Below are positions 58,753 to 64,000 of a DNA stretch of 64,000 nt, piece by piece. The notes under the pieces were generated by a model that had not been told where the DNA came from, made no database searches, and saw only the letters and a program-made list of their open reading frames with translations. The stretch spans positions 868,001 through 932,000 of the forward strand of contig NZ_JACCKX010000001.1 in assembly GCF_013423955.1 (NCBI RefSeq). Reading direction: 5' to 3'. The number at the start of each line of letters is the position of its first letter. The stretch's first letter is position 1. Made by a program: the position numbers and the translations under genes. The DNA is from Ottowia beijingensis. GTDB taxonomy: Bacteria; Pseudomonadota; Gammaproteobacteria; Burkholderiales; Burkholderiaceae_C.

Positions 58753-58976
58753 ACGGCCCTGAGAAGCAGCTTCGAAGAGAAGCGCTCGAAGCACAACTGA
58801 TGAAGTTCCACAAGGAAAAGATACCACTGACTGGCATCGTCCCCGTAGAGAACATGCTGTCCTTCATCGAGCAACTCATCGACAGTCTTCAGCGCGTCGA
58901 GTTTGTGCGTAAGGTACAGACTAGGCCCATTAGCCTATTGCGTGCCGACCCAAAGAGCCCCTATTCGACCCTATAA
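58749..58976 (+). CDS. Small helical protein of the TS-fold cassette
   Basis: 75 residues, ATG overlapping the TS-fold gene stop. Charged and helical ('EKQLRREALEAQLMKFHKEK', 'ENMLSFIEQLIDSLQRVEFV'). No recognised domain. Translational coupling suggests it is a subunit or partner of the TS-fold enzyme. Confidence 0.65.
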   Translation: MNGPEKQLRREALEAQLMKFHKEKIPLTGIVPVENMLSFIEQLIDSLQRVEFVRKVQTRPISLLRADPKSPYSTL

Positions 58977-58984
58977 GGGCCGCA

Positions 58985-59671
58985 ATGCTCAGAGCGTCGG
59001 ACGGACATCCGGAAGAGGCGTTCTGGCTAGTATTCCTGGCCACGCATTGCGGCCGGAACCTACGCACCGGATGGCAGCTCGCTGGCGAGTTATACGGCGC
59101 ATATGAGAACACGCTTTGGAACTGGTCGCGAGTTGCCACTGACCCGACTGCTTTTGGCGAATGGCTGGAGGATAATCGCGCCAACTTCAAAGGAAAGTTC
59201 GGCAATCACCGCAAGTATGAGTCGCTCAAGCAGGGCGCTCGCGGCACCGGTGTCGTCGTGAGGACCTACGTTGAATGGGTCAAAGCAAACGGCTCGCACG
59301 GCCAGATGATCGCCACTGCATTAGCCCAGGCGAAGGGCCATCCTCGCCAAGCATTCGCACTGTTGTATGACTCGATGGATGCGGTTGTGAGCTTCGGGCG
59401 CACTGGGCGCTTCGATTACCTCACAATGCTTTCGAAGCTCGGCCTCGCCGCGATTGATGCCAACTCGACGTACATGAACGAGGCCACTGGCCCCAAGAAG
59501 GGCGCGCGCTTGCTATTTGACGGACAAATCGACTCGAATACCGGTGCCAAGACCCTCGAAGCGCGTGTTGCGGCCTTAGAGAGGCACTTAGGCGTCGGCA
59601 TGCAGGTGATGGAAGACGCCATGTGCAACTGGCAGAAAAGCCCCGGGAGGTATCTGCCCTTCCGCGGCTAG
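58985..59671 (+). CDS. Protein resembling alpha-glutamyl/putrescinyl-thymine pyrophosphorylase (clade 3-like)
   Basis: 228 residues; AAGGG lies six bases before the ATG. The pattern 'EAFWLVFLATHCGRNLRTGW', 'WNWSRVATDP', 'VVSFGRTGRFDYLTMLSKLG' and 'YMNEATGPKKGARLLFDG' resembles the glycosylase-fold family that, in phages with hypermodified thymine, installs alpha-glutamyl or putrescinyl groups on activated hydroxymethyl-uracil in DNA. Assignment is from memory of the family pattern and needs a profile search. Last gene of the cassette; it ends three bases from the convergent ImmA/IrrE gene. Confidence 0.55.
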   Translation: MLRASDGHPEEAFWLVFLATHCGRNLRTGWQLAGELYGAYENTLWNWSRVATDPTAFGEWLEDNRANFKGKFGNHRKYESLKQGARGTGVVVRTYVEWVKANGSHGQMIATALAQAKGHPRQAFALLYDSMDAVVSFGRTGRFDYLTMLSKLGLAAIDANSTYMNEATGPKKGARLLFDGQIDSNTGAKTLEARVAALERHLGVGMQVMEDAMCNWQKSPGRYLPFRG

Positions 59672-59674
59672 GGA

Positions 59675-60747
59675 TCAGCCCCAGGTGTATCGCTTCTTTA
59701 GGAAGTTGAGCTTCTCCCGAGGCACCAAGCCTCGGTGTTGAAGCTGCCCAACCACGATGCCGGGGACACTGAAAGATTACGCGCAAACCTCATGATGGTC
59801 TTGTAATCATGAGGAAGTGCGCTCAGCGCAGCCTCTTGCGACGGCGGGATCAGAATCTTCGCAGCGAAGTCATTCGCTTCCCTCTCTTCCGACTCATCGA
59901 GGTGTCGATTCTCTGACCACTCTAGGAAAAGACGATTCTCGTGTAGAACCAGATGTCCGGCCTCGTGGAAGAAAGTGAACCAGAAGCTGTCGTCACGCAG
60001 ATACCGCGCACTGAGCTGAACGATGGCTTGACCATTTCTGATCCGTGTTGCGCCGCTTGCCGGGCAGCCTTTAGGGGTCCGAACAATGACAACCGCGACT
60101 CCACACTCGGCACACCTACGCTGAAGCTGAGGGATGAAATCAGCCGGCTTTTCGATCCTCGTCAGCCGCCTCAACTCCGGCAAGATTCGCTCGAAGTTAA
60201 TGCGGGACCATTGCGCGGTGCTGATCCGGCTCGCGAGTCGCTCACCCTGCCGAAGCCAAGCAGCGGCAGAAGCCCCTTGTCTCGCGAAGACCGGCGACGT
60301 CCTATACGCCGTCAGGCCGGCGTGTTGAGAAAGCCATCTATCTCGCCACTCATCGACGCTCGATACCCCGAAAAAGGCGAAAGCCATGTCGAGTTTGTCC
60401 GCACCCGTGCTAGCGGCGTCTAACCAGCCGAACTTTGCCATGTCGGCTAGCGGAAGGCTGGACACCCACGCACGGGCATCGTCGTAAATCGTCTGTAACG
60501 AATGGCGGTACTGCGCCTCCCGCGCAAGCCAGAAGCGTGAGGTAGCCCCGACAAAGATTGCAAGCCTTTCAGCTCTCGCTTTAGTAATTGGTAAGTCCCC
60601 ATCGAGCACCCGAGCGAGCTCGCTCTCAGCAACCCCGAGGGCGTTAGCAACTATCGCTTGTGTAATCCCCGTCCGTTGAGCGAGCTCTCGAATGGTCTCT
60701 CCCGGAGGAGACGCCCATGCTGGACAGAATTCAGCGGTGACGCTCAC
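59675..60747 (-). CDS. XRE family regulator with ImmA/IrrE metallopeptidase domain (one frameshift)
   Basis: About 357 residues. N-terminal helix-turn-helix ('LAQRTGITQAIVANALGVAE'), a middle region, and a C-terminal ImmA/IrrE-type zinc peptidase with 'FTFFHEAGHLVLHENRLFLE' (HExxH) and 'EREANDFAAKILIP'. A missing base at about 59767 alters the tail; restored it reads 'GIVVGQLQHRGLVPREKLNF'. The GTG start overlaps the end of the interrupted toxin gene upstream, giving a toxin-first operon. Such proteins act as antitoxins or as repressors cleaved or relieved by stress. Confidence 0.85.
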
Positions 60748-60916
60748 TTGCTTCCCCGATGTGGACTACTTTGAGCCTCGTAACTTGAGCCCAATCAATC
60801 GTTCCACCACTCATTGGCGCGCTTTGTTGATTCACATTGCATAAGAGACTAAGTCCTTCGCTCAACTGGAACCGTAGCATTGTGTGTTCCTGCGCGCAAT
60901 TGTCGATTTCGAGCCC

Positions 60917-62319
60917 TGTCAGCAGTAAATGAGTTGTCCGGTTCGTAGCAAGTAATCTGTCCGGTTTATGGAGGAGCGATGCAACACGCCCCCATGAGCC
61001 GGGCCCGCTACATGCAGGAGAACCGGAAGATGAGATTCACAGAAGCCTTGGAAGGCTGGACACAAGGGCGACTGACCCAGGCCGAAGCGGCCTTGCTGCT
61101 GGGGCAGTGCGAACGCAGCTTTCGCCGTCACATTGAACGCTACCAAGCCGACGGCCTGGACGGGCTGTTGGACAAGCGACTCAGCCAGATCTCCAAACGC
61201 CGTGCCAGCGCAGCGGAGGTGGACCACGTGGTGGCACTCTACAAAAGTGGGTTTGCCGGCTGGAACGTGGCGCACTTTCACACCAAGTACAAAGCCGAGT
61301 GTGGCGGTGCACGCAGCTACAGCTGGCTCAAGAGCGTGCTGCAGGGCGCTGGGGTGGTCAAGGCCTCCAAACGACGGGGCACCCACCGCATCAAGCGCGA
61401 ACGAGCCCCGCTGGCGGGCATGCTCATGCACCAGGACGCCAGCACCCACCGCTGGGTGCCCGCCCACGTCTGGGACCTGGTGGTGACCCTGGATGACGCC
61501 ACCGGCGAGCACACCAGCATGTTCTTCTGTCACCAGGAGGGCACAGCGTCGAGCTTTCACGGCATCGGCCAGACGATCGCACGCTATGGCCTCTTTGCCA
61601 GCCTGTACACCGACCGGGGCAGTCACTACTTCACCACGCCCGAGGCAGGCGGCAAGGTTGACAAGGCGCACCTGACTGAGGTCGGGCGCGCGCTCAAGCA
61701 ACTTGGTATCGAGCACATTGCGGCCTACTCGCCCGAGGCGCGTGGCAGAAGCGAGCGGGCGTTCCAGACCCATCAGGGGCGTCTGCCGCAGGAGTTGGCC
61801 CGTGCCGGGATCACCGATATGGACAACGCCAACCGCTACCTGGAGGAGGTCTACCGAGCCAGCCACAACGCCGAATTTGGTGTGTCCAGCACGTTGCCGG
61901 GCACGGCCTATGTGCCCTTCATCAGCGGCAGCCTGCCCGACATCTTGTGTGAGCAACACGAGCGCACCGTGGGCAATGACAACTGCGTGGCGTTTGCAGG
62001 TCTGAGTCTGCAGATTGCGGCCGATGAGTTCCGCTACCACTACGTGCGCACCCGGGTGCGCGTGCACCGCTATGTGGACGCCACGCTGGCGATCTTTCAT
62101 GGCCCTCGCAGGCTGGCAAGCTTCGATGCCCAAGGCAAACCAACGCGGGACAAGGAGGTGCAGCGGCTGGCCGCATGAGCTCGCCTTGACCCATCGCGTG
62201 CTGGCAGCCAAGCCGCTTCGGGCTGCGCCCTTCGCAGCTTGGCTGCCAGCACCATCACATCAAGTCAAAGCGGACAATCTACTTGCTGCCAAACCGGACA
62301 GTTCTATTTACTGCTGACA
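60917..62319 (+). mobile_element. IS1202/ISNCY-type insertion sequence
   Basis: 1,403 bp. The terminal inverted repeats begin TGTCAGCAGTAAAT at both ends and stay alike for about 50 bp; each end carries two TGTCCGGTT-type motifs. A 17-bp target duplication TTGTCGATTTCGAGCCC flanks it (60900-60916 and 62320-62336). Long target duplications of this size occur in some IS1202-family groups. Perfect TSD and intact transposase point to a recent, active copy. Confidence 0.92.
60979..62178 (+). CDS. IS1202/ISNCY family DDE transposase
   Basis: 399 residues. N-terminal helix-turn-helix ('WTQGRLTQAEAALLLGQCER', 'SFRRHIERYQADGLDGLLDK') and a DDE core: D in 'AGMLMHQDASTHRWVPAH', D in 'ASLYTDRGSHYFTTPE', E in 'PEARGRSERAFQTHQGRLPQ'. 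AGGAG precedes the ATG. It occupies almost the whole IS. Confidence 0.92.
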   Translation: MQHAPMSRARYMQENRKMRFTEALEGWTQGRLTQAEAALLLGQCERSFRRHIERYQADGLDGLLDKRLSQISKRRASAAEVDHVVALYKSGFAGWNVAHFHTKYKAECGGARSYSWLKSVLQGAGVVKASKRRGTHRIKRERAPLAGMLMHQDASTHRWVPAHVWDLVVTLDDATGEHTSMFFCHQEGTASSFHGIGQTIARYGLFASLYTDRGSHYFTTPEAGGKVDKAHLTEVGRALKQLGIEHIAAYSPEARGRSERAFQTHQGRLPQELARAGITDMDNANRYLEEVYRASHNAEFGVSSTLPGTAYVPFISGSLPDILCEQHERTVGNDNCVAFAGLSLQIAADEFRYHYVRTRVRVHRYVDATLAIFHGPRRLASFDAQGKPTRDKEVQRLAA

Positions 62320-62752
62320 TTGTCGATTTCGAGCCCCATATCAAACAGTTCTGCGACAGTTTCAACTGCGTTCATGTCTGCCAGCACTCGGCGCAGCGCT
62401 TTACTTCCTAGCTCACCAAGCTCCCGCTTCGCCCTCGCCGGACTTTCACAGGTGGCGCGCAGTTCCCTCGTCTGAAAGGCAATCTCAAGCGGCATAGAGC
62501 CAGAATTGTCAGCGAAAGACCGAGGGGCGTCTCAATTCCTACCTGGATGAGCATAAGTTTGTCAGCTTGCGACAATTACTGTCAATTTCCGAGAACCGCA
62601 TGGCTGCAACCAGCCTGTGGTTCACGTTGACTTAAGGGCCGGCAAAACTCCGGCTGCGCAGCAAACACCAGCACAACCCATCAGACGCAGTGACTCACGA
62701 CGCGTCACAACGTGCCATCCTCGCCGACGGGTAAAGTGATGGGTAGAAAGAA

Positions 62753-62776
62753 AAAACGGGCCGCGAAGGCCCGTTT
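62753..62776. terminator. tRNA-Asp terminator
   Basis: ACGGGCC-gcgaa-GGCCCGT with A6 before and TTTT after, 13 bases beyond the CCA end of tRNA-Asp. Between the split toxin gene (62495) and here I see no other feature. Confidence 0.8.
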
Positions 62777-62788
62777 TCCTTTGTCGAT

Positions 62789-62865
62789 TGGCGGAGTGGA
62801 CGGGACTCGAACCCGCGACCCCCGGCGTGACAGGCCGGTATTCTAACCGACTGAACTACCACTCC
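62789..62865 (-). tRNA. tRNA-Asp(GUC)
   Basis: 77 nt with encoded CCA; acceptor GGAGTGG, anticodon loop CTGTCAC with anticodon GTC, T-arm GCGGG-TTCGAGT-CCCGT. Its 3' 15-16 bases are repeated at 49761-49776, marking it as the target of island B. Confidence 0.95.
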
Positions 62866-62912
62866 GCGTCGGCAGCTGCGTTGTGCTCTTGCGAGCCAAG
62901 TGCAGCCAAACT

Positions 62913-62988
62913 TGGCGACCCTACGGGGATTCGAACCCCGGTACCCACCGTGAAAGGGTGGTGTCCTAGGCCTCTAGACGATAGGGTC
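62913..62988 (-). tRNA. tRNA-Glu(UUC)
   Basis: 76 nt with encoded CCA; anticodon loop CTTTCAC gives TTC. Part of a minus-strand Ala-Glu-Asp tRNA cluster. Confidence 0.95.
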
Positions 62989-63015
62989 AAAACCTAGAAT
63001 CTTCTTCGACAACCT

Positions 63016-63091
<76 letters not shown>

Positions 63092-63140
63092 GTTCGAGTT
63101 TCCCCGTGTGGGTGTCGAGCCTTGCATTATATGCTGGAAA

Positions 63141-64000
63141 TCAAACGTTCTGCAAGCGTGACAAAACTATTTCGCGCCGGTGCAACGCCAGCATGGCGTC
63201 GACCGAGGGGTCTGCGGCGTGCCCATGACCAGCACGCGCACCGGCATGGCCAGTTGCGGCATCTTCAGGCCGTGCTCGGCCAGCGTGTCCTTGATGGCGG
63301 CGGTGATGGCAGGTGTGGTCCAGTCGGCGGCGGCCAGCCTGTCGCGCAGTGCCGCGACGGCCGGCTTCACGGCGTCGGTGACGTGCTTGGCCAGGTCGTC
63401 GGCGCTGGGCGTGACGTCCGCGTAATAAGCCTGCGCCCAGTCGGCCAGGGCCACAGTGGTGTCGCAGCGGTCCTTGAACAAACCGCAGATGGCGGGCAGG
63501 CGCTCGTCGGCGGCGATGCCGCGCTTCTGCAGCTGCTCGGCAACCAGCGGCGCCAGCGCATCGTCGTCCATGGCCTTCAGGTGCTGGGCGTTGACCCAGC
63601 GCAGCTTGGCCTCGTCGAACTGGGCGGCGCTGCGGCCGAGGTGATCGAGGTCGAACCACTCCAGGAACTGCACGCGGCTGAAGATCTCGTCGTCGCCGTG
63701 GCTCCAGCCCAGGCGCGCCAGGTAGTTGACCATGGCGTCGGGCAGGTAGCCCTCGTCGCGGTATTGCGTGACAGGCTTGGCGCCGTTGCGCTTGCTCATC
63801 TTCTCGCCCCGCTCGTTCAGCACGGTGGGCAGGTGCGCGTACACCGGCGGCTCGTGGCCGAGGGCGCGGAAGATGTTGATCTGGCGCGGCGTGTTGTTCA
63901 CGTGGTCGTCGCCGCGGATCACGTGGGTGATCTTCATGTCGATGTCGTCGACCACGACGCAGAAGTTGTAGGTGGGCGTGCCATCGGGCCGGGCGATGAC
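63141..64000 (-). CDS. gltX: Glutamate--tRNA ligase, C-terminal part (runs off the window; one frameshift)
   Basis: The visible part starts at the catalytic core ('[20 protein letters not shown]', '[20 protein letters not shown]') with the KMSKS motif '[14 protein letters not shown]', then the helical anticodon-binding domain, ending '[20 protein letters not shown]'. A base is missing at about 63215 before 'SVDAMLAL'. The 5' end lies beyond position 64000. It is co-directional with the downstream tRNA cluster. Confidence 0.95.
   Translation of the reverse strand, partial: HRPARWHAHLQLLRRGRRHRHEDHPRDPRRRPREQHAAPDQHLPRPRPRAAGVRAPAHRAERAGREDEQAQRRQACHAIPRRGLPARRHGQLPGAPGLEPRRRRDLQPRAVPGVVRPRSPRPQRRPVRRGQAALGQRPAPEGHGRRCAGAAGCRAAAEARHRRRRAPARHLRFVQGPLRHHCGPGRLGAGLLRGRHAQRRRPGQARHRRREAGRRGTARQAGRRRLDHTCHHRRHQGHAGRARPEDAATGHAGARAGHGHAADPSVDAMLALHRREIVLSRLQNV

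Larger units (their letters stand above)
60731..62495 (-). pseudogene. HigB/RelE-like toxin gene split by an insertion sequence
   Basis: The 5' part (62495 to 62320) encodes 'MPLEIAFQTRELRATCESPA' through 'ELFDMGLEIDN'; the 3' part (60899 to 60731) encodes 'CAQEHTMLRFQLSEGLSLLC' through 'VTRLKVVHIGEASERHR'. Removing the IS and one copy of its 17-bp target duplication joins them in frame into 114 residues (345 bases with stop). The product looks like a RelE/HigB-family killer protein, and its stop overlaps the start of the XRE-ImmA gene. The IS very likely inactivates it. Confidence 0.85.
49761..62803. mobile_element. Genomic island B integrated at tRNA-Asp(GUC)
   Basis: A 13.0-kb region between a 16-bp copy of the tRNA-Asp 3' end (49761-49776) and the intact tRNA-Asp (repeat at 62788-62803). 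It contains AlpA, a RepA-like ATPase, a P4-type integrase, a uracil-DNA glycosylase, a TS-fold enzyme cassette, toxin-antitoxin-like genes and an insertion sequence. Unlike most tRNA islands, the integrase is in the middle (54.0 kb), which suggests a composite of two insertions or rearrangement. Composition is lower in GC than the core. Confidence 0.72.

Overview
The window is GC-rich chromosomal DNA from a betaproteobacterium, most likely Burkholderiales, family Comamonadaceae. The evidence is the gene content (Bug-type tricarboxylate receptor, LIV transporter, pirin/LysR pair, frxA-like CDP-6-deoxy reductase homologue), the tRNA sequences, and an interspersed repeat built around 'tagctgcttgcgc' that is typical of that family. 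Species cannot be read from the sequence. No rRNA operon or CRISPR array is present.

Layout. 1-4.8 kb: pirin and LysR regulator (divergent), a renalase-like FAD oxidoreductase, gluQ and a secreted hypothetical protein. 4.97-21.07 kb: genomic island A, bounded by 47-bp direct repeats of the 3' end of tRNA-Lys(UUU). It holds a tyrosine integrase, HigBA-like toxin-antitoxin genes, phage-like ParB and helicase-Toprim replication genes, a polyvalent phage protein, an antitoxin/RelE pair, phd-vapC, an hsdS tail and remnants of helicase-type defence genes. A truncated tRNA-His 3' half lies just inside its right end. 21-49.5 kb: core genome, with tcdA, a thiosulfate-type transporter, valS, galU, tusA, a NUDIX hydrolase, cysM, tRNA-Leu, an amino-acid permease, a methyltransferase, an acyl-CoA dehydrogenase, an epimerase, an iron-sulfur flavoreductase, a Bug receptor, livFGMH, rarA, lolA, ftsK, a Crp/Fnr regulator, trxB, rpmB-rpmG and tRNA-Ser. 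49.76-62.80 kb: genomic island B at tRNA-Asp(GUC), with AlpA, a RepA-like ATPase, a uracil-DNA glycosylase beside a XRE regulator, a P4-type integrase, several small proteins, and a cassette of DUF4031 protein, thymidylate-synthase-fold enzyme, small protein and a protein resembling alpha-glutamyl/putrescinyl-thymine pyrophosphorylases. A convergent XRE-ImmA/IrrE gene follows; its upstream toxin partner is split by an IS1202/ISNCY-type insertion sequence. 62.8-64 kb: tRNA-Asp, tRNA-Glu, tRNA-Ala and the 3' part of gltX.

The most interesting region is 57.4-59.7 kb. A TS-fold enzyme carries Asp where thymidylate synthases have the dUMP-selecting Asn, and it is translationally coupled to a small protein and followed by a putative base-modification enzyme. 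This looks like a nucleotide or DNA-base modification cassette on a mobile island, possibly for phage defence. This is inference; no biochemistry can be read directly.

Caution. More than twenty genes, including essential ones (valS, ftsK, gltX) and rarA, contain single-base frameshifts, nearly all apparent one-base deletions and several in homopolymers. This pattern points to consensus sequencing errors rather than gene decay, so frameshifted genes are described here as whole genes unless other evidence shows truncation.
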